DNA of 53,459 nucleotides from Lachnospiraceae bacterium (GCA_017536965.1 JAFWCK010000073.1:1-53459); one strand, 5' to 3'. Counted from the first letter of the stretch, positions 42,557 to 52,560 are shown. Notes: generated from the sequence alone by a model not told the origin. Program-made: numbers and translations.

Positions 42557-44158
42557 ATGAAAAAAACATTTCGATTATTAATCATGATTACAGTGGTTTC
42601 TTTGTTTGCAAGTGCCTGTGCGGCTGGACCGAAGGAACAGCATGGAAGCACCTCTGTGGATACGGTTACCGCGGAAACCATGCGGCTTATCCGTACAGAA
42701 GGAACCATTGAGCTGACCGATGAAAGCGGCGCTTCATTACCACTCGAGGAAGGGATGCGTCTGTTCAGCGGAACTTCTGTAGAGACCCAGGCAAAAAGCA
42801 AGGCTAGTATCAGTCTGGATGATGTAAAGGCTGCCACAGTCGGAAAAGAAAGCCTGGCGGCTCTTTTCCAGGAGCCACGTTTCCTTCGCCTGAATCTGGT
42901 CCGCGGAGAACTGTATTTCAGTGTAGCAAAGCCGTTGGAAAAGGATGAGGAGTTTCATATTGAGACATCCACTATGACGATGGGTATCCGCGGGACCTCT
43001 GGTTATGTATCCGCAGTCAGCGCAAAGGAATGCGTTGTTATTTTAACCAGCGGACACGCAGAGATCCATGCGGGCGATTCGCTGCAGCAGATCAATGCCG
43101 GACAGTGCGTATATATTACGATAACGGATGATGGCAAAGCACAATTTGATGTCTTTGAGATTTCTCCAGATGCGTATCCGGCACTCCTGATAGAAGAACT
43201 GGCAGCGGATGAAAGAATGCTCGATGAAGTGGCCGCACAAAATGCCGGCGTTACCAGAGACCTGATGAAAGCTATGGATGTCTATGGAGGGATCCTGGCT
43301 GATCCGTCATCTTATTGGGCTCCTTCCTATTGGACGGATGCTGTCCCGACCCATTATCAATATGCTCTTTTGAATTTGAATGAATATGCGCCGATCCCGA
43401 CCCTCCTTCTGGCAGGAGAGACCGATGCGGACACATATTTTATCCGGTTTTTCCAATATGATCCTACAGCCGGCACGTTCCATTCCCCGGATGGAGTCCG
43501 CAATGCCAACTACGCTTACGTGCTGACCTCCGGAGAAGGAATCCTTTATTATTCCGATGGAACAACCGGAAATGCCGGGGCGTTTGCAAACCGTATCACG
43601 ATCAACGGGGATACCGTAGGCGAGGAAATGCTATGGACCGGACGTAATGCAGGAGATGCGCTTCCTGCCGAGCTTGCTCACGAAGATATTCCATGGAAAG
43701 AACTGTCAGAATTCGGGGCGCAGGTGAAGGCACCGATGCCGACAGATGGGGATCGGATCGTCTTTGCCGGGACTATACATTATTACACAACGCAGGAACT
43801 GCTGGATGTGGAAGGGATCACAAATCCAAACGCAAGATCTGCTTATCTTCAGCAGTATCCTGACCAGTTATTCTGCATGATTGAGTTGGAAGAGCCACAG
43901 ACCATGAATCTCCGCTCTCTCGTTTGGAACGACAATGGTACAACTTCGATTGAACTTGCTCCGAAGTATGTAGAGAGGATCGGATTGGAATCTTATATAG
44001 ATGGTTATATCTATGATGTGAATTTCATAGAATCTTTCCGGCAGTACGAGGGAGAACGCCACATCTTCAGTATCGATTCAAACAGCACAGGAAACCTTCA
44101 TCAGGACGTGCATCTGCCAACTGCGCCACTGACGGATGATGTGCATGTACTGCAGTAA
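42557..44158 (+). CDS. FecR-domain lipoprotein
   Basis: Protein of 533 residues; lipobox ASAC (Cys21). A FecR-like domain occupies about residues 40-190, with AKSKASISLDDVKAATVGKESL, LNLVRGELYFSVAKPLEKDEEFHIETSTMTMGIRGTSGYVSAV and VVILTSGHAEIHAGDSLQQINAGQCVYI. The remaining 330 residues are an unrecognised extracellular domain. In Gram-positives these proteins are poorly studied, and no sigma/anti-sigma partner is adjacent. GAGG lies upstream of the ATG, which follows an AT-rich stretch with TATAAT. It converges on the glycyl radical enzyme gene. Confidence 0.83.
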   Translation: MKKTFRLLIMITVVSLFASACAAGPKEQHGSTSVDTVTAETMRLIRTEGTIELTDESGASLPLEEGMRLFSGTSVETQAKSKASISLDDVKAATVGKESLAALFQEPRFLRLNLVRGELYFSVAKPLEKDEEFHIETSTMTMGIRGTSGYVSAVSAKECVVILTSGHAEIHAGDSLQQINAGQCVYITITDDGKAQFDVFEISPDAYPALLIEELAADERMLDEVAAQNAGVTRDLMKAMDVYGGILADPSSYWAPSYWTDAVPTHYQYALLNLNEYAPIPTLLLAGETDADTYFIRFFQYDPTAGTFHSPDGVRNANYAYVLTSGEGILYYSDGTTGNAGAFANRITINGDTVGEEMLWTGRNAGDALPAELAHEDIPWKELSEFGAQVKAPMPTDGDRIVFAGTIHYYTTQELLDVEGITNPNARSAYLQQYPDQLFCMIELEEPQTMNLRSLVWNDNGTTSIELAPKYVERIGLESYIDGYIYDVNFIESFRQYEGERHIFSIDSNSTGNLHQDVHLPTAPLTDDVHVLQ

Positions 44159-44189
44159 AAGAATACCTGAACGATTTTAAAAACGATAA

Positions 44190-44226
44190 AAAAACACAGC
44201 CTGCCAATTTAGCAGGCTGTGTTTTT
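44190..44226. terminator. Bidirectional terminator
   Basis: AAAAACACAGCCTGC, seven-base loop, GCAGGCTGTGTTTTT, a perfect 15-base-pair stem with T runs on both strands. It separates the convergent FecR and glycyl radical enzyme genes. Confidence 0.88.
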
Positions 44227-44271
44227 CTGTAACTAAATATTCATAAATATGAACTTATTGAGACGATTCAA

Positions 44272-46770
44272 TCAGCACGTGTGCTCTGTACGGGTGATGA
44301 AGTCATCCTGAAGTGCTTTGCTTACCTCTACAAAGAAGACCGAGAATCCGGCAATGCGGACGATAAGGTCCGTATGCTGATCCGGATGTTCCTGCGCATC
44401 ACGCAGGGTCTCCGTCGAAACGACATTGAACTGTACCTGCATGCCGCCATTGTTAAAATAGGTGGCTATCATGGCTTCCAGTTTCTCATCGCCACCCTCA
44501 CCCTGCAGCGCAACTGGCGAGAAGCGGATATTGAGCATATCGCCGTTGCCCAGTTTGTAGTGAGGAAGTTTTGCTGCGGAATTCAGATATGCAGTAGGGC
44601 CTTCCTTGTCGTAGCCCTGTCTCGGAGAGATCGCCTCGGCAAGAGGCTCGCCGGTGCTGCGTCCGTCAGGTGTTGCCCATGTCTGTTTGCCGTATGCGAG
44701 GTGTGTGGTAACGGTAAACGTGCCGCCGCGCCACTTACCGCGGAATCCGGTGCATTCGTTGTTAATGTAATCGGTATATACGCCAAGAGCCCATGCGCCT
44801 AGCTGGTCGACTTCGTCGATATTGTTGCCGTAGTGTGCCATTCTGTAGCATATGTATTCCTTCATGTCCTCATAGCCTACCCAGTTGGCACATAGAGCGT
44901 CGTAAAGCTGGCGAGCAGTGTACTTCTTCTCATCGAACACAAGCTTCTTGATGCAGTACAGACTGTCGGCAACGTTGCCGGTACCGACTACGGTAACACC
45001 GGTGGAATTATACTTCGCGCCGCCTTTCAGAACGTCCATGCCGGATTCCATGCACCCTTCCATCGTAGCGGTAACGACAACCGAAGGGAAATAGGTGCTG
45101 TAGACCATTTCATAGAAGTTGACATAGGTCACATGCCAGTCGAAGAAGTACTTCATCTGTTTTACATAGGCTTCCTGGAACTCTTCGAAACTGTTATAGT
45201 CGTACAGATAGCCGGTGCGCAGACCAGCATCGCTTCCGCTCAACGGGTTATGGCCGTTGTGGATCGTCATGTTCAGTATGCCGAGCAAGTTGCTGAAGCT
45301 CTCGCCGCCGGAGCTGCCGCAGGCACCCCATTCGAAGCCGCATCCTGCCGGCTCGACGCAGCCGATAATGCAGTAATCCAGAGCGTCCTCGTGTGCCATA
45401 CCGCGCTCCTCGAGAGCAGGGACGATAATATCGTCGTTCTCGAATGCAGGCATGCCACCTGCCGCCTTAGAAGACTCGATGGCGTTCTCCCAGACTTCCT
45501 TTGGCGTATTTTTGTGGATACGCACGGAGCAGGATGGAATGGTGATATTGAGTCTGGCGTAGGTTTGAAGGAGCATGATGGTCATCGGGTTGGTGGCGTC
45601 ATGGCCCTTGCGGTCCTGCCCTCCGACGGAGAAGTGATGTCCACCGCACTCATAGTGCCATCTTGCAATGTCGCCATCCTTCTTCAAGCCGGCACCGGTT
45701 GGGCTGCCGGAGACTTGGGCATCCTTCATCTTCTTTGTTGTACCGAAGAACTGGACGAAGAAATCGCCGAGTTTCAGGATGAAGGCGTCAGTCAGTTCCT
45801 GCGCACGCTCCTTGGTGATGGTTCCAGCGTCAAGTTCCTTCTGGAGCAGTCCGCCGCAGTACTGGTCGAGTCTGCCTAAGGTCACGCCGTGAGCCTGGCC
45901 GTCTGCGTGGAGCATGCCCTGATAAAGTATAATAGCCTGCATGCCTTCCCAGTAGGTCCGGGCTGGATTCTCCGCAATCCAGTAGAGGCCGTCAGCCATT
46001 TTTTCAAGTTCTGCCTTGCGTTCGCCAGTATATTTCTTTGCTTCCTCAGCGGTAAGGTCAGCCCAACGTCTCGTGTACAGCATTGCGGCTTCAGCGACCT
46101 TCTTGATGGAACGCCAGGTGGTGTATTTGTAGGCGAGGTCTCCGAAACACTTGCCCATGACGGAATCCATGTGCGCCTGCGCCTCGTCGGCGATGTATTT
46201 CCATCCCTTGTCAACGACCTTCTTGTAGTTGGCACAGAAATGTCCCTGAGGCATGGTGGCTACGCCACTGGCGTCACGGTCGCCGAAAGAGATGCAGTTG
46301 TTGCCCTTGAGCGCCCAGATTTCATCAGGCAGAGCCTTCACAACGCGGGCGTTGAAGGTCTTATCTTTCCAATACTTGACGGCGTCTCTGTAGATCTCGC
46401 GGTCTTCATCGGTGATGTACAGGAAGCAGCCAGGGGTCTGGCAGTCAATCTTAAAGTCTTCGTCAGGCTGATTCACTACTGCATCGATCCAGCGGGTGCC
46501 CCACTCGATGTAGTTGCAGGCGGCTCTCCACTCGCGGCCGATATTACCGACAAACATGGCGTCCTCTTCGATACACAGCGTCTTATCGCGGGCCCATGCG
46601 TAGAGGCAGCCGGCGCGCTTCATCTGCTCGCCCTCGTCCTCGTGTTCCTTGTAATACTGTGTGTAGATCTTGGTTCTTTCAGCGTCGAGAATCACATGAC
46701 CGTAGTCGTGCTCTCTTCTGCGGTCTTTTATCTGCTGGATCCTCGGGCTGATTGGGGATTTCTGATACAT
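44272..46770 (-). CDS. Glycyl radical enzyme, unassigned substrate
   Basis: Protein of 832 residues of the pyruvate formate-lyase/diol dehydratase superfamily. The catalytic Cys is Cys471 in DYCIIGCVEPAGCG with Glu473, and the radical-bearing Gly808 is in VRIAGFSVFF near the C terminus. Such enzymes catalyse radical eliminations, decarboxylations or C-C, C-N or C-S cleavages after activation by a radical SAM activase. The GCVEP motif is common to dehydratases and lyases, so the reaction cannot be chosen. No activase gene lies in this window, although activases usually adjoin their enzyme. GGAGGG precedes the ATG. It diverges from two esterase-like genes, 203 bases between starts. Confidence 0.92.
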   Translation of the reverse strand: MYQKSPISPRIQQIKDRRREHDYGHVILDAERTKIYTQYYKEHEDEGEQMKRAGCLYAWARDKTLCIEEDAMFVGNIGREWRAACNYIEWGTRWIDAVVNQPDEDFKIDCQTPGCFLYITDEDREIYRDAVKYWKDKTFNARVVKALPDEIWALKGNNCISFGDRDASGVATMPQGHFCANYKKVVDKGWKYIADEAQAHMDSVMGKCFGDLAYKYTTWRSIKKVAEAAMLYTRRWADLTAEEAKKYTGERKAELEKMADGLYWIAENPARTYWEGMQAIILYQGMLHADGQAHGVTLGRLDQYCGGLLQKELDAGTITKERAQELTDAFILKLGDFFVQFFGTTKKMKDAQVSGSPTGAGLKKDGDIARWHYECGGHHFSVGGQDRKGHDATNPMTIMLLQTYARLNITIPSCSVRIHKNTPKEVWENAIESSKAAGGMPAFENDDIIVPALEERGMAHEDALDYCIIGCVEPAGCGFEWGACGSSGGESFSNLLGILNMTIHNGHNPLSGSDAGLRTGYLYDYNSFEEFQEAYVKQMKYFFDWHVTYVNFYEMVYSTYFPSVVVTATMEGCMESGMDVLKGGAKYNSTGVTVVGTGNVADSLYCIKKLVFDEKKYTARQLYDALCANWVGYEDMKEYICYRMAHYGNNIDEVDQLGAWALGVYTDYINNECTGFRGKWRGGTFTVTTHLAYGKQTWATPDGRSTGEPLAEAISPRQGYDKEGPTAYLNSAAKLPHYKLGNGDMLNIRFSPVALQGEGGDEKLEAMIATYFNNGGMQVQFNVVSTETLRDAQEHPDQHTDLIVRIAGFSVFFVEVSKALQDDFITRTEHTC

Positions 46771-46973
46771 GTAATAACCCTCCTTCTGTAGCGATAAAAT
46801 GAAAGCGTATTCGAAGCTTGATTTTATCCGAACATAAAAATAAATACCTGTGATTTTTTAATAATATCATTTTATAGAAAAAAAGCAAAGTTTTAGCCGT
46901 TGTTCTTTTATTGTATACTTATTACATATTATATTATTTAAGAAATAAAACCTTACCCAAAGGAGGTAAAACT

Positions 46974-47780
46974 ATGGCAACCTTACAAATGAATATTTTG
47001 TCTTTCACATGGGGCATGCAGGCGAATTTCAGCGTTTTTCTGCCAAGCCTGGTTCCCACGAAAGAGAATGCAAAAGAAACATATGAAGAAATATATCCAA
47101 GAGATGTCAGGTTTAAAACACTTTGGCTGATTGGAAGCGAGTATGGTGATGATTCTGAATTCCTGCGTAATTCCAAAATCGCCCGTTATGCGCAGGAACA
47201 TAATCTGGCAGTTGTTATGCCTTGCACCAACAACAAGCTTTATTCAGAGGATCCAAAGGGTCAGAAGTTTATCCGTCATATTACAGAAGAGCTTTGGACC
47301 GTTGCAACCTGCTCCCTGGCAATTTCTGATAAACGCGAAGACAACTATATTGGCGGAGTTTCATTAGGCGCGTATGCGGCTTTGAAAGCGGCCCTTCTGA
47401 ATCCGGAGAAATACAGTAAGGTTGTTCTCTTTGAAGGTGCTTTTGAAGAAGACCTGAAAGAAACATATCTGAAAGACTTCAATGAAGGCCTTGCCAAAAA
47501 AGGTGTTTCCATTCACGTTGGATTAGATGATGCTCTGCCGGATGATGCTGAATTATTTGATAAAGGCAAAGCGCTTGCAGAGAGCGACGCGCCTCTTCCG
47601 GAAATTTCTGTATCGTATAGGGGAAGCGGAGAATTATCCGCTTATGCTGCCCGTGCTGCACAGAATCTGCGTGAGTTAGGCTTTGCAGTTCGTGAAAAGA
47701 AATATGAGGTTGATGACCTTTGGGAGTTTTGCGACCAGGCGTTAAAGACAGAACTAAATGAGTTCGTTTGTGCAGAGTAA
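46974..47780 (+). CDS. Alpha/beta hydrolase paralogue with degraded catalytic triad
   Basis: Protein of 268 residues of the esterase D/tributyrin esterase (Ag85-like) fold, without a signal peptide. The nucleophile elbow GGVSLGAYAALKAAL is intact. At the end, where the paralogue downstream has the His in YRHEWDFW, this protein reads YEVDDLWEF, and the region where the paralogue has CGDKDP reads YRGSGELS, so acid and His are both apparently lost. It is probably not an esterase, maybe a partner or regulator of the active copy. AGGAGG precedes the start at 46974. The pair diverges from the glycyl radical enzyme gene. Confidence 0.82.
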   Translation: MATLQMNILSFTWGMQANFSVFLPSLVPTKENAKETYEEIYPRDVRFKTLWLIGSEYGDDSEFLRNSKIARYAQEHNLAVVMPCTNNKLYSEDPKGQKFIRHITEELWTVATCSLAISDKREDNYIGGVSLGAYAALKAALLNPEKYSKVVLFEGAFEEDLKETYLKDFNEGLAKKGVSIHVGLDDALPDDAELFDKGKALAESDAPLPEISVSYRGSGELSAYAARAAQNLRELGFAVREKKYEVDDLWEFCDQALKTELNEFVCAE

Positions 47781-47792
47781 AGGAGGTGCAAT

Positions 47793-48671
47793 ATGGCTGT
47801 AATGAGATTAAACTTTTTTTCACGTGAGCTTGGAATGGCAACAAACGTAACGGCTATCCTTCCTAGCTTTGATCAGGGCTTTGACGTTGGATATCCGCTG
47901 AAAGATATTTATGGGCCGGAAGAAAAATTCCCTGTTCTCTGGCTGCTTCATGGTGGAAGCGGTGATGATGCGGATTATCTGAACTGGACAAACGTTGCAC
48001 GTTATGCGGTTGAATATAACTGTGCCGTCATCTGTCCATGTGACTATAATGCAGGATATTCCGATTATCCACGAGGTGGAAAATACTATCGATATTTAAC
48101 AGAAGAATTATGGAATTTCATTTTCTCAAGATTTCCGAATCTTTCCGATAAGAGAGAAGATAATTTCATCGGAGGACTTTCCATGGGAAGCGGCGGCGCA
48201 TTGAAGATGGCTTTGGATAAATGTGACCGTTTTTCATATGCACTCATTATGTCTGGCGGTATTCCACCAAAAAGCAGCGGCGCTGGTAAGCCGACCACAG
48301 GCCATGCTCAGTTCCGTGAGAGAATGATTGCAGCCGGATGGGCTATGCCAAAGCAGCCGCATGATGTTCCTCATTCTGACATACATAATACGGTAGAAAC
48401 TAAGATTGCACAGGGTGCCAATCTGCCCGTATTTATCATGGCTTGCGGTGATAAAGACCCGATTGCTTATAATGGTTCCGTTTATGGAGCAAAATACCTG
48501 AAAGAGCTGGGATGTGAAGTGATCCAGTTTATCCTTCCTGATTACCGTCATGAATGGGATTTCTGGGAAATCTGTCTTCGTAAGGCTTTTGCAGAATGGC
48601 TTCCTGTTAAAAGGAAAGTTGTTTCCGGATTACTTGCAGGAACATGGGACGCAGATCCGGTGAAAGAATAA
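47793..48671 (+). CDS. Alpha/beta hydrolase, esterase D-like
   Basis: Protein of 292 residues of the same fold as the preceding gene. Nucleophile elbow GGLSMGSGGALKMAL, acid in CGDKDPIAYNG and catalytic His in DYRHEWDFWEICL are all present. Phrases such as LWLLHGGSGDDADYLNWTNVARYA fit tributyrin/feruloyl-type esterases. It is cytoplasmic (no signal) and may release ester-linked groups from imported compounds. AAAGGAGG precedes the start, 12 bases after its paralogue's stop. Confidence 0.9.
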   Translation: MAVMRLNFFSRELGMATNVTAILPSFDQGFDVGYPLKDIYGPEEKFPVLWLLHGGSGDDADYLNWTNVARYAVEYNCAVICPCDYNAGYSDYPRGGKYYRYLTEELWNFIFSRFPNLSDKREDNFIGGLSMGSGGALKMALDKCDRFSYALIMSGGIPPKSSGAGKPTTGHAQFRERMIAAGWAMPKQPHDVPHSDIHNTVETKIAQGANLPVFIMACGDKDPIAYNGSVYGAKYLKELGCEVIQFILPDYRHEWDFWEICLRKAFAEWLPVKRKVVSGLLAGTWDADPVKE

Positions 48672-48737
48672 ACAATCTTGCCCAACCCGGGATATTAGAA
48701 ATAACAAAAGTGGGACCCGCTTGCATTTTAGCATTAT

Positions 48738-49952
48738 TCACCTCTCCTTCTTCCGCAAAACTACGATCAGGATTTCTCCTACAAAAATCAGTCCTGCGGA
48801 AACGAGAAACATCGGCTGAAAACGCCCGAACATCCCCTGGATCACTCTGGTCACCATTGGGCCGATGTAGCCGGCTAGAGCCAGGGCGATAAACATGATC
48901 CCATAGTTGACTCCGTGGTATTTCTTTCCAAAACGGTTCTGCGTGAATCCGGGATAAATCCCCATCAAGCTGCCATATCCGAACCCGATGAGCGCAAGGC
49001 AAATATAGTAGATCACATCGCTCCCTTCCTTCGTAAAGAAAAGGAGTACATTAGCCGCCAGGGAAATCGCAAATGTGACCCTGAGAGTCCCCGTTGCGCC
49101 CAACTTATCTGAAAGCGTCCCGGAAACAATACGGGCCAGTGTGTTAAAAAGTGCGACCAAAGACACCATAAACGCTGCCTTTTCAACTGAAAATCCCATC
49201 ATCCCCTGCGAGATCTGGGACGCCTGTGAAAGGACCATCATCCCGGAAACTGCTCCGCTTAAAAAGACCAGGAACATCAAATAAAAGTCCCCTGTTTTTA
49301 TCATCTCCAACGGCTTCCAATCTGCAGCTTCCCTAACTTTTTCTCCTTCTGCCCAGAAGCCAGCCGGGCATGGGATGATGAACAGCGCACACAGACAGAC
49401 GATCAGACCCATGGCGATCCCCAGCACCCGGAAAGTATAGGTGATGTGATGTGCAGAAGTAATGGCGGTAATGAGTGGTGGCAGGAGGATCGCTCCGGAC
49501 CCGAAGCAGGCCACAATCAGTCCGCCTGCGAACCCGCTTCGATCAGGAAAGAAGCGGGTGATATTAGAAATCAGTATGCCGTAAAGCATATTGCCTCCAA
49601 GGCCTGGTCCCAAGGTAAAAGCCACGGTCAGGGCAGGGACGCTTTTCGCGCCTGCGCACAGAAACAGTCCCGTTCCGAGCAGGATGCCTCCCGCAAGCAC
49701 GATGATCTTCAGATTGATCTTCCGGCTTAAAAAACCTCCCGCAATCATAGCAATCGGCGCAACAGCGTTCGCAATCGTAAAAACGATCGAAAGATTGTTT
49801 ATTTCCGCTTTCGTGATCTCAGACAGATATGCCGCTTCCTGCGTGGCAAAAGCGCTCCAGGCGAAAAGAGAGCCTGCGCAAAGGATCGCCAGTGCGCTGG
49901 CGATCAGAACGATCCATCTTTGATTGCTTCCCTTTCTGCTCCCCTTTATCAT
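48738..49952 (-). CDS. OFA-family (oxalate/formate antiporter-like) MFS transporter
   Basis: Protein of 404 residues with 12 predicted membrane segments. The start region RWIVLIASALAILCAGSLFAWSAF and the cytoplasmic loop ISNITRFFPDRSGFAGGLIVACFGSGAILLPP (GxxxD/R and RGxAxG-type MFS loop) indicate the OFA group, which exchanges small carboxylates. The substrate is unknown. A start at 49952 is chosen because it overlaps the stop of the protease gene (ATGA); AGAAGAAAAG provides a weak ribosome site. Pairing with a secreted protease is unusual. It is convergent with the esterase genes. Confidence 0.86.
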   Translation of the reverse strand: MIKGSRKGSNQRWIVLIASALAILCAGSLFAWSAFATQEAAYLSEITKAEINNLSIVFTIANAVAPIAMIAGGFLSRKINLKIIVLAGGILLGTGLFLCAGAKSVPALTVAFTLGPGLGGNMLYGILISNITRFFPDRSGFAGGLIVACFGSGAILLPPLITAITSAHHITYTFRVLGIAMGLIVCLCALFIIPCPAGFWAEGEKVREAADWKPLEMIKTGDFYLMFLVFLSGAVSGMMVLSQASQISQGMMGFSVEKAAFMVSLVALFNTLARIVSGTLSDKLGATGTLRVTFAISLAANVLLFFTKEGSDVIYYICLALIGFGYGSLMGIYPGFTQNRFGKKYHGVNYGIMFIALALAGYIGPMVTRVIQGMFGRFQPMFLVSAGLIFVGEILIVVLRKKER

Positions 49953-52507
49953 ACTTTTCTTCTGAAAAGCAGCCCCGAGATAGTGCCGGCCGAAGCTATT
50001 AACAACACGATCCAAATCAGCATATTATTTTTGTCGCCGGTTTCGATTTTCGACCCGCTCTTATCGGAAGCCTCTGCCACGACAAAAGTAACGTTCACTT
50101 CTTCCCCATCATCGAACATCGCAGTCAACGTATGTTTCCCAACCGAAAGCGTTTGCAAGAAAGGCGTTTGAAGCTCAATGATCACGCTGCCAGAATATGC
50201 CTTATAATCTTCATCGAGCGTTAACTGATCCCCATCCACTTTTGCCCCGGTAAAATGTCCAAATGTTTCCTCGTCATTTTCCGAACGTTTAAATTTAAAA
50301 GAAATCGTTGAATCAGAGTCCCTCCTGTACTCGTTTTTTTCTTTTCCTACATACATATAATAGATGTTTAACACATCTGGTTCGGTTTCTGACTCAGCCT
50401 CAATCACATTGACCGTGAATATTACGGTGCCAACATCATTCATGACCGCATAAACATAGGCTTTGCCTGGCTTAAGTCCGTTTACAGTTGCAGAAAGTCC
50501 ATCAGAAGACGGTGTCACCGAAACGTATTGGCCGTCTTTATCCATGACTTTCCATTCAATGGAATTGTACTCCGGATCCCAAAGGGTTTGCTCAGTACCG
50601 AAAACCTCAAGATTCAAGGTCGCCGAATCTCCTTCGGAGACTTCTATTTTTCCTTCATTCGGATCCGCCGAACACACCCCAATGTCAATTGGCGCATCAT
50701 AGGCAATTCCTTTAATCGGAAAGTTATCCAGTTCAATACCATCCTTCATATATTCCCATCGATCGGCAAAAACAGCTGCTCTCGTCCCTTCTGTCAGCCA
50801 ATCCGTCCAGGTACCGTTAAGAGATATAAGGCTCTCACCTTCATTCACGACTGCTTTACTGCAGGCGATGATACCATTGGGGCCATATGCCTGCGGAGCA
50901 TTAATTCCGTAACTGCCGTCGGGAAGCAGCTCCGTAACCACGATGGAATATCTCTGCCCTTTCTGAATGATCACCGGCTCATCCAGATATTCCTGATAAT
51001 AGCCGCCGTATGGATAAGTCTGTTCACCATAAGCCATTAATATTCCATCCTCCGGTGAAGACGCATCCGGTTTCAGCAAATAGATTTCATACTGAACCGT
51101 TGTTCCCGGCGTTGCAAGTTCATAAGCCACATTCAGAACATGCTCTGTTTTTTCCGGTTCAAAAACATTTGCAGTTTTTACCGGTGTCTGAGATGTTACT
51201 TCCAGGATCGAGGTGACCGGCATCAGATCATACTGGTCACGATGCAGGGTCTCCGGATCATATTTGGTCCCGGCGCCTTTCAGCCAGGGGTCAAATATAA
51301 ACACCTCCGGCATTGAAATCGACTGATCATAGTATGAGAGCCAGAAATACCCTGATCCGACCATGACCAGATTGCCGTTTTCATCTGTTTTCGGAACTGG
51401 AATGCCCCAGTTTCCGCTGCCCATATCCGGAAACTCATTTTGTCCGGAACCCCAGCTGTTCTTAACCAGCCATGCGCCGTTCGCAGGCGGTTGATAATCC
51501 GCTGAAAAATTCTCTTTGCTGTAGTTGTCGTCCCAGCCTACGATCGTCACTGCATGATTGGAAGATTCCGACTTCCACGTATAGTGCGCCCAGGTTCTGG
51601 CATTCATGTATGTACCTTCGGCTTCTGTCTGCCACGGACGTGAAATATCCGAACAAAAGCCGATCGCAACCGCATTCAGATTCAAAAGATTCTCTTTGAT
51701 CGCGATCGTGCCTGCTTCATTATATTCATATTGATAATTATTGGCTTTGTTTATCAATGCCGGAGAAGGCAGATAATAGGAAGCCGCCAAAACATAGTCC
51801 TGCAGATAGCGATATTTTTCGTCCAGCAGCCAGTCATCCTCCTTGGAATAAGACGCCGGAAAAACAATTCCGCCCACTTCGTATCCTTCCTGGATGATGC
51901 CGTTTTTCCCTTTATATTCAAGAGCTTCGTCTCGGCTCTCCATTACCGGACCAATCCCGGCCGCAAAAGTATGCGCCGCCAGAAAGGCACTGCCGCCGCC
52001 ATATATATCATCAGGGGTAAGCTCTCTGGGATCCTCTTCATTGACACCGTACCTGCCTTCGCCATACTGAGAGCTGTCCGGATCATCCAGAAAGACATTG
52101 GCAAAGAAAATAAGCTGTTTTTCCGACAGGTTCAGCGTTTTCCACGCATCCGGATCATTGTTCAGCACCCTGCTTAATATGCTCGTTTCAGCTGCCGACA
52201 TCGAAGCGAACCCCCAACAGGTGCCAAACGGATATTGCGAGCGCACCGGCGTAACATAGCATCTGTCACCGATGCCATCACCGTCAGTATCCACATTCCT
52301 AAGGTCAAAAGAAGCCGGCAGGCCGGTTCCGTCTTCCAGTACCTGCTGCTTTTCATCATCGCTGATATAATCCGTTGGATTGTCCAGAACTTCAAAGGCC
52401 TGATCCGAGTCTGCATCTTCTGCATAGCTGAATGTACCAAGGCATCCCAGACATAAGAATGCAATTATTAGGGAGGCAATTATTATTCGAAGTTTTTTAT
52501 ATTTCAT
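49949..52507 (-). CDS. Secreted papain-like C1 cysteine protease, lectin-like domain
   Basis: Protein of 852 residues. A signal peptide ends near TFSYAEDAD, then comes a papain-like catalytic domain with Gln91 and Cys97 in SQYPFGTCWGFASM, His in SSNHAVTIVGWDDN and Asn in VKNSWGSG. A lectin-like/Ig-like region follows (about residues 415-800), then a C-terminal membrane segment with IETGD before it and RRKV at the end, which looks like a non-canonical sorting signal. Cwp84-type proteases of Clostridia have this architecture. ATG at 52507 follows GGAGCATCTG. Its long leader contains a C9 tract. It overlaps the MFS gene by four bases. Confidence 0.86.
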   Translation of the reverse strand: MKYKKLRIIIASLIIAFLCLGCLGTFSYAEDADSDQAFEVLDNPTDYISDDEKQQVLEDGTGLPASFDLRNVDTDGDGIGDRCYVTPVRSQYPFGTCWGFASMSAAETSILSRVLNNDPDAWKTLNLSEKQLIFFANVFLDDPDSSQYGEGRYGVNEEDPRELTPDDIYGGGSAFLAAHTFAAGIGPVMESRDEALEYKGKNGIIQEGYEVGGIVFPASYSKEDDWLLDEKYRYLQDYVLAASYYLPSPALINKANNYQYEYNEAGTIAIKENLLNLNAVAIGFCSDISRPWQTEAEGTYMNARTWAHYTWKSESSNHAVTIVGWDDNYSKENFSADYQPPANGAWLVKNSWGSGQNEFPDMGSGNWGIPVPKTDENGNLVMVGSGYFWLSYYDQSISMPEVFIFDPWLKGAGTKYDPETLHRDQYDLMPVTSILEVTSQTPVKTANVFEPEKTEHVLNVAYELATPGTTVQYEIYLLKPDASSPEDGILMAYGEQTYPYGGYYQEYLDEPVIIQKGQRYSIVVTELLPDGSYGINAPQAYGPNGIIACSKAVVNEGESLISLNGTWTDWLTEGTRAAVFADRWEYMKDGIELDNFPIKGIAYDAPIDIGVCSADPNEGKIEVSEGDSATLNLEVFGTEQTLWDPEYNSIEWKVMDKDGQYVSVTPSSDGLSATVNGLKPGKAYVYAVMNDVGTVIFTVNVIEAESETEPDVLNIYYMYVGKEKNEYRRDSDSTISFKFKRSENDEETFGHFTGAKVDGDQLTLDEDYKAYSGSVIIELQTPFLQTLSVGKHTLTAMFDDGEEVNVTFVVAEASDKSGSKIETGDKNNMLIWIVLLIASAGTISGLLFRRKV

Positions 52508-52560
52508 CAGATGCTCCTGATATAAAAGTATGCGTATTCTCGTGGAGCGCATCACTTAGC

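Noticed and set aside
44281-46791. Three long plus-strand ORFs (173, 248 and 300 codons) under the glycyl radical enzyme
   Set aside because: They are antisense to a gene with intact catalytic motifs and lack ribosome sites.
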